Of a DNA stretch of 64,000 nt, positions 1 through 8,007 are shown one piece after another. Numbering within the stretch: position 1 is the stretch's first letter; each line of letters begins with the position of its first letter. The DNA is taken from contig CP053915.1 of assembly GCA_021496925.1 (NCBI GenBank), forward strand, positions 1,302,001 to 1,366,000. The letters are read 5' to 3'. The translations under genes and the position numbers were made by a program. Under the pieces are notes generated by a model. It was not told where the DNA came from and ran no database searches. It saw only the letters and a list, made by a program, of their open reading frames with translations. This DNA is from Acidovorax sp. YS12 (GTDB taxonomy: Bacteria; Pseudomonadota; Gammaproteobacteria; Burkholderiales; Burkholderiaceae_C).

Positions 1-265
1 TGCGGCAGCGCTCCTCGAAATGCACCAGGTGCGGCGAGGTGTAGACGCCGGTGCGGTAGCCCGCCTGCAGCGCCACGGCTTCCAGCATGGCGCAGGTCGA
101 GCCCTTGCCGTTGGTGCCTGCCACGGTGATCACCGGGCAGCCGAAGTGCAGGCCCAGGCGCTGCGCGACGGCGCGCACGCGCTCCAGGCCCATGTCGATG
201 TTGCGCGGGTGCAGGCGCTCGCAGTGCGCCAGCCAGCCGTCCAGGGAGTCGAATCGGGTGTGCAT
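1..265 (-). CDS. folC: Folylpolyglutamate synthase/dihydrofolate synthase, N-terminal part (cut by window edge)
   Basis: The reverse strand from the ATG at 265 encodes the first 88 residues of a Mur-ligase-type protein and stays open to the window edge. The P-loop GTNGKGS lies at about residues 50-56, followed by a conserved YTSPHL segment. This is the start of FolC, the cytosolic enzyme that adds glutamate to dihydropteroate and folates in an ATP-dependent reaction. It is divergent from the ArsC-like gene at 314, with about 48 bases between the two starts. Only the N-terminal nucleotide-binding start is visible, so completeness cannot be judged. Confidence 0.9.
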   Translation of the reverse strand, partial: MHTRFDSLDGWLAHCERLHPRNIDMGLERVRAVAQRLGLHFGCPVITVAGTNGKGSTCAMLEAVALQAGYRTGVYTSPHLVHFEERCR

Positions 266-313
266 ACGGGGAGGGATTGTCGCCGAGCCCGGGCCAAGTG
301 CATGATCGGGGGC

Positions 314-682
314 ATGAATCCCCCCACCATCACCGTCTACGGCATTCCCAATTGCGACACCGTGAAAAAGGCCCGCGCCTGGCTGAGCGCCCAGGGCGTG
401 GACTACCAGTTCCACGATTTCAAGAAACAGGGCGTGCCCGCCGAGCGCCTGCCGCAATGGATTGCCGCCCTGGGCTGGGAAAAGCTCGTCAACCGCCAGG
501 GCACCACCTGGCGCAAGCTCGATGCCGCAGCCCAGGCCCGCGTGCAGGACGCCGCCAGCGCCATGGCGCTGATGCGCGAGCAGCCCAGCGTCATCAAGCG
601 CCCCGTGGTCGAGTGGCCCGCGGGCGCCATCACCGCCGGTTTCGACAGCGCCCGCTGGAGTGAACTGCACGGCCCGGCCTGA
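314..682 (+). CDS. ArsC/Spx-family (YffB-like) thioredoxin-fold protein
   Basis: A 122-residue protein starting MNPPTITVYG with the N-terminal Cys at residue 14 in the context PNCDT, typical of the YffB/MgsR branch of the ArsC family. The family has a thioredoxin fold, and some members are glutathione-dependent reductases; the real substrate of this branch is not settled. The ATG at 314 is preferred because it puts the first beta strand at the N-terminus; an ATG at 302 is in frame. The gene is complete and of normal length for the family. Arsenate reduction is not supported, since no arsenic genes are near. Confidence 0.85.
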   Translation: MNPPTITVYGIPNCDTVKKARAWLSAQGVDYQFHDFKKQGVPAERLPQWIAALGWEKLVNRQGTTWRKLDAAAQARVQDAASAMALMREQPSVIKRPVVEWPAGAITAGFDSARWSELHGPA

Positions 683-809
683 CTCCAATTCCTTGCTTGT
701 TTCGCATTTCTTTACCCAGCTTTACGCGACCGCCGACACGCAGCAGGCACACTGGCTCAACCCTTGGCACCCATCGCGCGTTATGGGTGGACTGACGAAG
801 GAACCTCTC

Positions 810-1439
810 ATGAAAAAGACCGTGCTCTTGATCCTTTTGGCCGGTGCGGCCTGCGCAGCCTCCGCGCAGGAGCAGGGCCGCGTGCTCTCCTCCACCCCCA
901 TCGTCCAGCAGGTGGCCATACCGCGCCAGGTCTGCGGCACCGACACGGTGTACGCAGGCTCGTCCAACAGCGGCGCGGGTGCCGTCATGGGCGCCATTGC
1001 CGGTGGCGCCATCGGCAACTCCATCGGCGGCGGCAGCGGCCGTGCGGCCGCCACCGCGCTGGGCGTGATCGGCGGGGCCCTGATGGGCAACCAGATCGAG
1101 GGCACCGGCCAGCCGCGCTACCAGAACGTGCAGCGCTGCAATACCGAGACGTACTACGAGAACCGCACCGTGGGCTACAACGTGGTGTACGAATACGCGG
1201 GCCGCCAGTACAGCACGCAGACGAGCCACGACCCCGGCAACTGGATCCCGGTGAGCGTGCAGCCCTCGCCCGGCTACGGCAACACCTACTCGACCAACAA
1301 CGCCTACACCTACCCGGCGCAGCCCGGCGTGGTGCAGACCTACCCGGTGCAGCCGCCCGCCGCCTACGTGAGCCCGCCGGTGACCATCGAGTACAACTAC
1401 TACCAGCGCCCGCACCACTACAACCCCTACTGGCGCTGA
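810..1439 (+). CDS. Glycine-zipper 2TM-domain envelope protein
   Basis: A 209-residue protein with a cleavable signal peptide (Lys-Lys start, hydrophobic core, Ala-rich end at about residue 20). Residues 45-85 are a glycine zipper with repeated GxxxG spacing, followed by a Tyr/Pro/Gln-rich C-terminus. Proteins of this layout (Rick_17kDa/glycine zipper 2TM) sit in the outer membrane or periplasm and are linked to envelope stress. The start at 810 follows an AAGGAAC ribosome-binding site. A strong terminator follows the stop. The exact role is unknown. Confidence 0.8.
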   Translation: MKKTVLLILLAGAACAASAQEQGRVLSSTPIVQQVAIPRQVCGTDTVYAGSSNSGAGAVMGAIAGGAIGNSIGGGSGRAAATALGVIGGALMGNQIEGTGQPRYQNVQRCNTETYYENRTVGYNVVYEYAGRQYSTQTSHDPGNWIPVSVQPSPGYGNTYSTNNAYTYPAQPGVVQTYPVQPPAAYVSPPVTIEYNYYQRPHHYNPYWR

Positions 1440-1460
1440 AACGGCCCCCGCCGCTGCACG

Positions 1461-1488
1461 AGAGCCCCTTGCGGGGCTCTTCGTCTTT
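1461..1488 (+). terminator. Rho-independent terminator after the glycine-zipper gene
   Basis: An 8-bp stem AGAGCCCC/GGGGCTCT with a TTGC loop lies 21 bases after the stop, followed by the pyrimidine-rich TCGTCTTT. It separates the envelope gene from ppnP. Confidence 0.8.
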
Positions 1489-1538
1489 GGGGCCTAGAAT
1501 CCCGGGTTCTGTCCGTTTTCACCAGCCCGCACCACTCC

Positions 1539-1856
1539 ATGACCACCGCAAGCATCGACGGCGTCGCCGTCACCACCCAGGCCAATGTGTATTTCGACGG
1601 CAAGTGCGTGAGCCACGGCATCACCTACCCCGACGGCACGAAGAAATCCGTGGGCGTGGTGCTGCCCGCCACGCTCACCTTCAACACCGGCGCGCCCGAA
1701 GTGATGGAGTGCGTGGCCGGCGGCTGCGAGTACCGCCTGGCGGGTACCGATGCCTGGCTGAAGTCGGGCCCGGGCGACACGTTCAGCATCCCTGGCAACT
1801 CCAGCTTCGACATCCGCGTGAACGAGGCCTACCACTACATCTGCCACTTCGGCTGA
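1539..1856 (+). CDS. ppnP: Pyrimidine/purine nucleoside phosphorylase PpnP
   Basis: A 105-residue single-domain cupin of the DUF1255/YaiE family, now named PpnP, which phosphorolyses uridine, adenosine and several other nucleosides to base and ribose-1-phosphate. Conserved family features are visible: the N-terminal NVYFDGKCVSH segment, the central EVMECVAGGCEYRL and the end FDIRV...YHYICHFG. Length matches the family (about 95-105). It lies 28 bases upstream of argG on the same strand, so co-transcription is possible although the functions are unrelated. Confidence 0.93.
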   Translation: MTTASIDGVAVTTQANVYFDGKCVSHGITYPDGTKKSVGVVLPATLTFNTGAPEVMECVAGGCEYRLAGTDAWLKSGPGDTFSIPGNSSFDIRVNEAYHYICHFG

Positions 1857-1884
1857 TTCCCCCACCATCGCATCCGACACCGCC

Positions 1885-3228
1885 ATGGCAACCATTCTGC
1901 AAAACCTCCCCGTCGGCCAGAAGGTCGGCATCGCCTTCTCGGGCGGCCTCGACACCAGCGCCGCGCTGCGCTGGATGAAGAACAAGGGCGCCCTGCCCTA
2001 CGCCTACACCGCCAACCTGGGCCAGCCCGACGAGGCCGACTACGACGAGATCCCGCGCAAGGCGATGGAATACGGTGCCGAGCAGGCCCGCCTGATCGAC
2101 TGCCGCACCCAGCTCGCGCACGAAGGCATCGCCGCCATCCAGGCCGGCGCCTTCCACATCAGCACCGGCGGCATCACCTACTTCAACACCACGCCGCTGG
2201 GCCGCGCCGTGACAGGCACCATGCTGGTGGCCGCGATGAAGGAGGACGACGTGCACATCTGGGGCGACGGCTCCACCTTCAAGGGCAACGACATCGAGCG
2301 CTTCTACCGCTACGGCCTGCTCACCAACCCGGCGCTGAAGATCTACAAGCCCTGGCTCGACCAGAAGTTCATCGACGAACTCGGCGGCCGCGCCGAGATG
2401 TCGGCCTTCATGACCAAGGAGGGCTTCGGCTACAAGATGAGCGCCGAGAAAGCCTACAGCACCGACAGCAACATGCTCGGCGCCACGCACGAGGCCAAGG
2501 ACCTGGAGTTCCTCAGCAGCGGCATCCGCATCGTCAACCCCATCATGGGCGTGGCGTTCTGGAAGCCCGAGGTCGAAGTGCCGGCCGAAGAGGTCTCGAT
2601 CACCTTCGACGAAGGCCAGCCCGTGGCCATCAACGGCAAGGAAATCGCCGACCCCGTGGAGCTGTTCCTCGAAGCCAACCGCATCGGCGGGCGCCACGGC
2701 CTGGGCATGAGCGACCAGATCGAGAACCGCATCATCGAGGCCAAGAGCCGCGGCATCTACGAGGCCCCCGGCATGGCGCTGCTGCACATCGCCTACGAGC
2801 GCCTGGTGACCGGCATCCACAACGAGGACACCATCGAGCAGTACCGCCTCAACGGCCTCAAGCTCGGCCGCCTGCTGTACCAGGGCCGCTGGTTCGACCC
2901 CCAGGCCATCATGCTGCGCGAGACCGCCCAGCGCTGGGTGGCGCGCGCCGTGACCGGCACCGTCACGCTGGAGCTGCGCCGCGGCAACGACTATTCGCTG
3001 CTCAACACCGAAAGCCCCAACCTGACCTACGCGCCCGAGCGCCTGTCGATGGAAAAGGTGGAAGACGCGCCGTTCAGCCCGCTGGACCGCATCGGCCAGC
3101 TCACCATGCGCAACCTCGACATCTCCGACACGCGCGACAAGCTCGGCGTGTACTCGCGCGCCGGCCTGCTGTCGCTGGGCGGCAACGCAGCGCTGGCGCA
3201 GCTGGAAGACGGCGGCGCCAAGAAATAA
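1885..3228 (+). CDS. argG: Argininosuccinate synthase
   Basis: A 447-residue protein with the N-type ATP pyrophosphatase loop SGGLDTS at residues 19-25 and full colinearity with the long, E. coli-type ArgG (447 residues) rather than the roughly 400-residue form. It condenses citrulline and aspartate with ATP to argininosuccinate in arginine synthesis. The ATG at 1885 follows a weak ribosome-binding site. No other arginine gene is near, so it is a lone locus. Its 3' side carries a copy of the dispersed chromosomal repeat and then a terminator. Confidence 0.97.
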   Translation: MATILQNLPVGQKVGIAFSGGLDTSAALRWMKNKGALPYAYTANLGQPDEADYDEIPRKAMEYGAEQARLIDCRTQLAHEGIAAIQAGAFHISTGGITYFNTTPLGRAVTGTMLVAAMKEDDVHIWGDGSTFKGNDIERFYRYGLLTNPALKIYKPWLDQKFIDELGGRAEMSAFMTKEGFGYKMSAEKAYSTDSNMLGATHEAKDLEFLSSGIRIVNPIMGVAFWKPEVEVPAEEVSITFDEGQPVAINGKEIADPVELFLEANRIGGRHGLGMSDQIENRIIEAKSRGIYEAPGMALLHIAYERLVTGIHNEDTIEQYRLNGLKLGRLLYQGRWFDPQAIMLRETAQRWVARAVTGTVTLELRRGNDYSLLNTESPNLTYAPERLSMEKVEDAPFSPLDRIGQLTMRNLDISDTRDKLGVYSRAGLLSLGGNAALAQLEDGGAKK

Positions 3229-3241
3229 GCCCAAAAAGTGG

Positions 3242-3280
3242 CTCCAGCGCTTGCCTAGCAAGCGCCAGCAGCTACCAAAA
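3242..3280. repeat. Dispersed chromosomal palindromic repeat, copy 1
   Basis: The core AGCGCTTG-CCTAG-CAAGCGC is embedded in a longer consensus ending GCAGCTACCAAAA. Related copies occur at 6963, 8892, 11314, 15598 and 19111, all outside genes and near gene 3' ends, and none is found right of 25 kb. Confidence 0.8.
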
Positions 3281-3290
3281 CATGAGCAAA

Positions 3291-3323
3291 CCGCCTGCGC
3301 TGCAAAGCCAGGCGGTTTTTTCT
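3291..3323. terminator. Terminator between argG and yhhQ
   Basis: Stem CCGCCTG/CAGGCGG with an 11-base loop followed by TTTTTTC. It lies between the 3' ends of convergent argG and yhhQ and directly follows repeat copy 1. Confidence 0.8.
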
Positions 3324-3335
3324 TGGGGCAATTGT

Positions 3336-4001
3336 TCAGGCCGCGGCCGGCGCGGGCGGCGTACGCATGGCGCGCACGATGGCCGCCAGCGCCACGCCGT
3401 AGGCAGGCACGAACAGCAGCAGGCTCACCGTGAGCTTGATGACGTAATCGACCACGGCGATCTCGCCCCAGTGCGCGGCCATGAAGGCGTCCTGGCTGCG
3501 CCAGAAGGCGATGGAGAAGAACGCCGCCGTGTCCAGCGCCTGCCCGAACACCGAGGCCGCCGCAGGCGCCAGCCACCAGGCATGGCTTTGCTGGCGGATG
3601 CGGTCGAACACCTGGATGTCGAGCAACTGCCCCAGCACGTAGGCCGCGAAGCTGGCGAAGGCGATGCGGAAGACGAAGGCATTGAAGTCACCCAATGCGC
3701 CCCAGCCGTTGAAGCGGCCTTCATGGAACAGCACGCCCACGATGTACGAGGCCACCAGCGCGGGCAGCATGGCGCGCGTGATGACGCGCCGCGCGGGCTG
3801 CTTGCCGATGAGCCGCACCGTCAGGTCGGTGGCCAGGAAGATGAACGGAAAGCTGAACGCCCCCCAGGTGCTGTGAAAGCCCAGCAGCGTGATGGGCAGT
3901 TGCACCAGGTAATTGCTGGCGATGACGATGGCGATGTGGAACGCCACCAGCAGGGAGAGGAAAAGCGGCACGCGCGACGGCGTGGCCTGGATGGAACGCA
4001 T
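3336..4001 (-). CDS. yhhQ: Queuosine-precursor transporter, VUT/YhhQ family
   Basis: A 221-residue membrane protein with about six hydrophobic segments. The family signature is visible: ASNYLVQ near residue 28, the FPFIFLATDLTVR segment, GQLLDIQVFDRIR in the middle and the conserved DT/FF pattern in ALDTAAFFSIAFW. YhhQ proteins import preQ0/preQ1, precursors of queuosine in tRNA. Start ATG at 4001, with an AAAGGACTGCC ribosome-binding region upstream. Complete; convergent with argG. Confidence 0.9.
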   Translation of the reverse strand: MRSIQATPSRVPLFLSLLVAFHIAIVIASNYLVQLPITLLGFHSTWGAFSFPFIFLATDLTVRLIGKQPARRVITRAMLPALVASYIVGVLFHEGRFNGWGALGDFNAFVFRIAFASFAAYVLGQLLDIQVFDRIRQQSHAWWLAPAAASVFGQALDTAAFFSIAFWRSQDAFMAAHWGEIAVVDYVIKLTVSLLLFVPAYGVALAAIVRAMRTPPAPAAA

Positions 4002-4096
4002 GGCAGTCCTTTTTGGTGAATGGGGGCGAGGGAACCCATGGGCGGCAACAGTGCCGGGCGGCGATTGTAGCCAGCTTTGGCCGGCGGTGCGGGGAT

Positions 4097-5452
4097 TCAG
4101 TCCACGGGGCGGCGGCGCGCGTCGATGAGAGGCTGGCCGTCGTACACCCACCACCCGGCCCCGGGAATCCGTGCCACCGGCAGCACGAACTGCGCGCCAT
4201 CCGCCTGGCGGCGCCAGAACGACACGCCGGTGTTGATCTCGATGGGCGGTACCCCGGCCCCGGCCACCGGCCGCAGCACGATGGGGCCGGGGTCGAGGGT
4301 GCGCTTGTCGAGGGTGAACGCCATGGCCCGCGGCGGCTGCCATGCCCCGGCCCCGGCCCAGGGCAGCGCAGCGCCCGCCAGCCACGCCGCCATGGCCCCA
4401 CCGAGCAGCGCCATGAAGGCCGCTGCCGCCCGCGCCTGCTGCCGTGCGGACGCCTGCGCCATGCCCGGCTGGTGCGCCACCTCGCGCGGCCACAGCAGCA
4501 CGGCACCCAGGACGGTACCGGCCAGCCCTGCCCCCAGATACAAGGCCCACGGCGTGGCAAAGAACTGCCAGCGCTCCCAGGCCAGCAGGGCCAGCACGCT
4601 GGCCGCCAGCAGCGCCAGCAAGGCCCAGAGCCCCCGGCGCAGGGCCGGAACCTGGGCAAGGTCAAGCTGGCCGAAGGTTTCGAGCCGGGAAGGAAAGTCC
4701 TGCGTTTCACTCAAGCGAGGCAGCACCACGCCCCGCTGCTGCAAGGCCTGCACCAAGGGCAGTTGCGCCATGCGCCGGTCCAGATCGCGCAGCGCCGCGG
4801 CATCGACCGGCGGCGTGCGCATCAGGAACATCTGCCATGCCGTGGGTTGCGTCGCGGGCGCGGGCCAAGGACCGGAAACGTCCACGCCATCGCGCAGCGG
4901 CGCCCACTGCGCCGGGCTGAGGAGGCGGCGCGGCACCAGTGCGCGCCACGGCGCGCTGTCCGCCAACGGCAGTTCCAGCGCGAATGCCGGCAGAAGGTCT
5001 GGCGCCTGGGCCCTCTGCGGCCGATGCGGTACCCAGCGCGCACGCCGCGCCACCACGGGCAGCGGCACGCTCCAGCCCATCTGCCGATCCAGCCAGGCCC
5101 AGGGATAGCGCAGCGTCAGAAGGGAATCGGTGAGCACCAGCGCACGCCGGTCGCTGACCCACTGCGCAACGCCCAGGCCCAGGCCCACGGCACACCACAG
5201 CAGGATCTCCAGCACCAGGCCAAGGAACTTGGGATCGGTGAACGCTCGGGGCCAGGGCTGCGCTTTCCACGCCGGCACGGCCAGGTGCATGTTGATCGCC
5301 ACCATCGCCAGCAAGGACGCCCCCACCAGCCAGGACCACGGATTGCCCGCGCGCTGGGCCTTGCCCTGGCGCCAGCGCACCATATCCACCGTCCTGAAGA
5401 CCAGCGTTTCCCCCTGCGCCAATCCCTGGGCCTGCGCCGCCCACGTTGCCAT
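4097..5452 (-). CDS. Predicted membrane protein of unknown function
   Basis: A 451-residue protein with two membrane segments near residues 43-63 and 76-98, a soluble middle of about 180 residues, then three more hydrophobic segments between about 285 and 373 and a C-terminal soluble domain. I recognise no family motif. It contains an acidic/aromatic C-terminus (GWWVYDGQPL) and no signal peptide. It is divergent from the sigma-factor gene at 5534. The coding assignment rests on length, start position and codon pattern, not on homology. Confidence 0.65.
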   Translation of the reverse strand: MATWAAQAQGLAQGETLVFRTVDMVRWRQGKAQRAGNPWSWLVGASLLAMVAINMHLAVPAWKAQPWPRAFTDPKFLGLVLEILLWCAVGLGLGVAQWVSDRRALVLTDSLLTLRYPWAWLDRQMGWSVPLPVVARRARWVPHRPQRAQAPDLLPAFALELPLADSAPWRALVPRRLLSPAQWAPLRDGVDVSGPWPAPATQPTAWQMFLMRTPPVDAAALRDLDRRMAQLPLVQALQQRGVVLPRLSETQDFPSRLETFGQLDLAQVPALRRGLWALLALLAASVLALLAWERWQFFATPWALYLGAGLAGTVLGAVLLWPREVAHQPGMAQASARQQARAAAAFMALLGGAMAAWLAGAALPWAGAGAWQPPRAMAFTLDKRTLDPGPIVLRPVAGAGVPPIEINTGVSFWRRQADGAQFVLPVARIPGAGWWVYDGQPLIDARRRPVD

Positions 5453-5498
5453 GTTCCCCCCTGTCCGTGCGTATAGTGGCGCGAGTATGCCCGGCCGC

Positions 5499-5525
5499 TG
5501 TCACAAACCGCCGCCGCCGTGCGTC
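5499..5525 (+). promoter_or_regulatory. ECF41-type autoregulated promoter
   Basis: TGTCACA at 5499-5505 and CGTC at 5522-5525 are separated by 16 bases. This is the -35/-10 pair reported for ECF41 sigma factors. The -10 ends 8 bases before the ATG at 5534, so a transcript from it would start at or within a few bases of the start codon. Confidence 0.6.
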
Positions 5526-5533
5526 TTACCGGC

Positions 5534-6421
5534 ATGCACCCCGCAATACCTTCCCCACTGGCCGGCCACACCGCCGTCTTCCAGCAGCACCGCCCGCGCC
5601 TGGCCGGCGTGGCCTACCGCATGCTGGGCAGCCGCGCCGATGCCGACGACGTGCTGCAGGACGCCTGGCTGCGCTGGCAGGCCACGCCCCTGGAACGCGT
5701 GCACACGGCCGAGGCCTGGCTGGTGACCACCGTCACGCGGCTGTGCCTGGACCGCCTGCGCGCCGCACGCACCGAGCGCGCGGCCTACGACGGCCCCTGG
5801 CTGCCCGAGCCCTGGATCGCACCCGACGCGGCGCCGCCCGCCGACGCCCGCGCCGAGCTGGCCAGCGACCTGTCGGTGGCGCTGCTGGTGGTGCTGGAGC
5901 GCCTCACGCCGGACGAGCGCGCGGCCTTCCTGCTGCACGACGTGTTCGACAGCGACTACGCCGAGGTGGCCGCCGTGCTGGGCAGGAGCGAGGCCGCGTG
6001 CCGCCAGCTCGTGCACCGCGCGCGCACCCAGGTGCGCCAGCGCAAGGCCCGCTTCACGGCCACGCCCGAGGCGGCGCGCGCGCTCATCGCGCGCTTCGTG
6101 CAAGCCATGCGCACGCAGGACCATGCCGCCCTGCTGGCCCTTTTTGCCGAAGACGCGCAATGGACCGCCGACGGCGGCGGCAAGGTGCGCGCAGCCAGCA
6201 AGGTGCTGCGCGGCCCGCGCGCGCTCGCGCGCCTGGCCGCGGCCGTGTGGCGCGTGTACCTGCACGGCCACCAGATCGAGCCCGTGCAGGTCAACGGCGC
6301 GCCGGGCCTGCTGCTGCGCGACGCTGGCGGCGTGCGCTCGGTGATGGCCTTCGAGACCGATGGCGTGCGCATCCGCGCCGTGTACTCGGTGCTCAACCCC
6401 GACAAGCTGCGCGGCCTGTAA
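5534..6421 (+). CDS. ECF41-family RNA polymerase sigma factor (SigJ-like)
   Basis: A 295-residue sigma factor. Sigma region 2 (YRMLGSRADADDVLQDAWLRW) lies near residues 26-50, region 4 (LTPDERAAFLLHDVFDSDYAEVA) near 120-160, and residues 185-295 form the fused SnoaL-like C-terminal regulatory domain that defines ECF41. In this group the C-terminal extension acts in place of an anti-sigma factor. The AhpD-like gene 61 bases downstream is the typical ECF41 partner. The ATG at 5534 is preferred over the GTG at 5519 because the GTG lies inside the predicted promoter. Confidence 0.9.
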   Translation: MHPAIPSPLAGHTAVFQQHRPRLAGVAYRMLGSRADADDVLQDAWLRWQATPLERVHTAEAWLVTTVTRLCLDRLRAARTERAAYDGPWLPEPWIAPDAAPPADARAELASDLSVALLVVLERLTPDERAAFLLHDVFDSDYAEVAAVLGRSEAACRQLVHRARTQVRQRKARFTATPEAARALIARFVQAMRTQDHAALLALFAEDAQWTADGGGKVRAASKVLRGPRALARLAAAVWRVYLHGHQIEPVQVNGAPGLLLRDAGGVRSVMAFETDGVRIRAVYSVLNPDKLRGL

Positions 6422-6482
6422 GCCCCGCGCCCACGGGCCGCGCACGCGGCCCGGCCCCTTTTTTCACCCCCAGGAGAACACC

Positions 6483-6941
6483 ATGCCCCATGCCCAGCGC
6501 ATCGACCTGCCGCGCAACCACGCCGCGGCCTACGCGGCCATGTACGGCCTGCAGAAGCACGTGAACGCCGGCAGCCTGCCCGTGCAGCTGCACGAACTCG
6601 TGAAGATGCGCGCCTCGCAGATCAACGGCTGCGCCTTCTGCCTCGACCTGCACGCCCGCGTGGCGCGCGAGCACGGCGAGAGCGACCGGCGCCTGCACCT
6701 GCTCAACGCCTGGCGCGAGAGCGGCGCGTTCGACGCGCGCGAATGCGCGGCCCTGGCCTGGACCGAGGCGCTCACGCGCGTGGAGCAGTCGCAGGTGCCC
6801 GACAGCGTGTACGCCGAAGTGCGCGCGCAGTTCACCGAGGCGGAGATCGTCGAGCTGTCGCTGGCCATCGTCGCCATCAACGGCTGGAACCGGCTGATGG
6901 TCGCCTTCCGCACGCCGCCGGGCGGGCACACGCCGGGCTGA
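6483..6941 (+). CDS. Carboxymuconolactone decarboxylase/AhpD-like alkylhydroperoxidase
   Basis: A 152-residue all-helical AhpD-fold protein with the redox motif CAFCLDLH at about residues 50-57 (CxxC followed three residues later by His), as in alkylhydroperoxidase-like members. It has a good CAGGAGAACACC ribosome-binding site. It lies directly downstream of the ECF41 sigma gene, the standard pairing, so it is likely part of that regulon. The likely role is peroxide or electrophile detoxification using CxxC chemistry; the substrate is unknown. Confidence 0.9.
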   Translation: MPHAQRIDLPRNHAAAYAAMYGLQKHVNAGSLPVQLHELVKMRASQINGCAFCLDLHARVAREHGESDRRLHLLNAWRESGAFDARECAALAWTEALTRVEQSQVPDSVYAEVRAQFTEAEIVELSLAIVAINGWNRLMVAFRTPPGGHTPG

Positions 6942-6962
6942 TTCTTGTAGCCAAATCAGGCC

Positions 6963-7001
6963 GTAGCGCTTGCTGGACAAGCGCTGGAAGCTCTCATTTT
7001 T
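6963..7001. repeat. Dispersed chromosomal palindromic repeat, copy 2
   Basis: GTAGCGCTTG-CTGGA-CAAGCGCTGGAAGCTCTCATTTTT, between the convergent AhpD-like and LysR genes. The AGCGCTTG/CAAGCGCT arms are perfect and a T-run follows, so it could also act as a terminator. Confidence 0.8.
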
Positions 7002-7008
7002 GGTGCAC

Positions 7009-7902
7009 CTACCACGGCGCGCCCGCGAAGCGCTGCACCAGGAAGTCCAGCAGCGCGCGCACCGCCGGGGCCAGGTGGCGGCGCGACGGGTACAGCGCAT
7101 ACACCGTAAGCTGCGGCGGCGCCCAACCGGGCAGCAGCGCCTGCAGCGCGCCCACCTGCAGCAGCGGCCGCACCAGGTAGGCGGGCTGCAGCGCGATGCC
7201 CGCGCCGGCCTGCGCCGCCGCCATCAGCACCACGGCGTCGTTGGCCGTGAAGCGCGTGGGCACGCTCACCGCCTGTGCGCCGGCCTGCGCGTGGGTGAAA
7301 CGCCATTCGCTGCGGCCGAAGTTGGCGTGGCCCAGGCAGCGGTGCGCAGCCAGGTCGGCCGGCTGCGCCGGGCGCCCCATGCGCGCCAGGTAGGCGGGCG
7401 CGGCCACCAGCACCGATTCGCACACGGCCAGCGGCCGCGCGATCAGGGCCGGGTCGGGGTCGGCGCTGATGCGGATGGCCAGGTCGATGCGCTCGGCCAC
7501 CAGGTTCACCGCGCCCTCGCTCACGTTCAGGTCCACGTGGAGCTGCGGGTGCAGCACCAGGAAGTCGCCCAGCGCCGCCGCGAGCTGCGCGTAGCCGAAG
7601 GACATGCTGCAGGTCAGCCGCAGTTGCCCGCGCAGCGCGCCGCCGGCGGGGGCGGTTTCCTCCTCCACCTCCTGGGCGATGGCCAGCATCTGCTGGCAGC
7701 GGCGCAGGCACTGCTCGCCCGCGTCGGTCAGCGTCACGCGGCGCGTGGTGCGCTGCAGCAGGCGCGCGCCCAGCCACTGCTCCATGGCGGCCACATGGCG
7801 CGTGACCATGGCGCGCGACAGGGCCAGGCGCTCGCTGGTGGCGGTGAAGCTGCCGGTCTGCGCCACATCGGCGAAGACGCGCATGGCGGTGAGGCGGTCC
7901 AT
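7009..7902 (-). CDS. LysR-family transcriptional regulator
   Basis: A 297-residue regulator with the N-terminal winged helix-turn-helix (MDRLTAMRVFADVAQTGSF to about residue 60) and a C-terminal effector-binding domain. It ends PRRHLAPAVRALLDFLVQRF, typical of the PA0477/CrgA-like LysR branch. It is divergent from the metallo-hydrolase-fold gene at 8008, with about 105 bases between starts, so it probably controls that gene. Complete length for the family. The inducer is unknown. Confidence 0.93.
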   Translation of the reverse strand: MDRLTAMRVFADVAQTGSFTATSERLALSRAMVTRHVAAMEQWLGARLLQRTTRRVTLTDAGEQCLRRCQQMLAIAQEVEEETAPAGGALRGQLRLTCSMSFGYAQLAAALGDFLVLHPQLHVDLNVSEGAVNLVAERIDLAIRISADPDPALIARPLAVCESVLVAAPAYLARMGRPAQPADLAAHRCLGHANFGRSEWRFTHAQAGAQAVSVPTRFTANDAVVLMAAAQAGAGIALQPAYLVRPLLQVGALQALLPGWAPPQLTVYALYPSRRHLAPAVRALLDFLVQRFAGAPW

Positions 7903-8007
7903 GGTATTTGCGCGAATAAAGAAACAATCAAGCGCATTCTGAGGCGTTTATCTGTTCCGTTTCAAGCAATAAAGTCCTGTCCATCGTTTTTTCAACCGGA
8001 CTTCTCC

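Noticed and set aside
314..682. Arsenate resistance gene arsC
   Set aside because: The sequence fits the YffB/Spx-like branch of the family, and no other arsenic-resistance gene is near.
5519..6421. GTG at 5519 as the sigma-factor start
   Set aside because: It overlaps the predicted -35/-10 region of the sigma factor's own promoter, and the ATG at 5534 gives a normal N-terminus.
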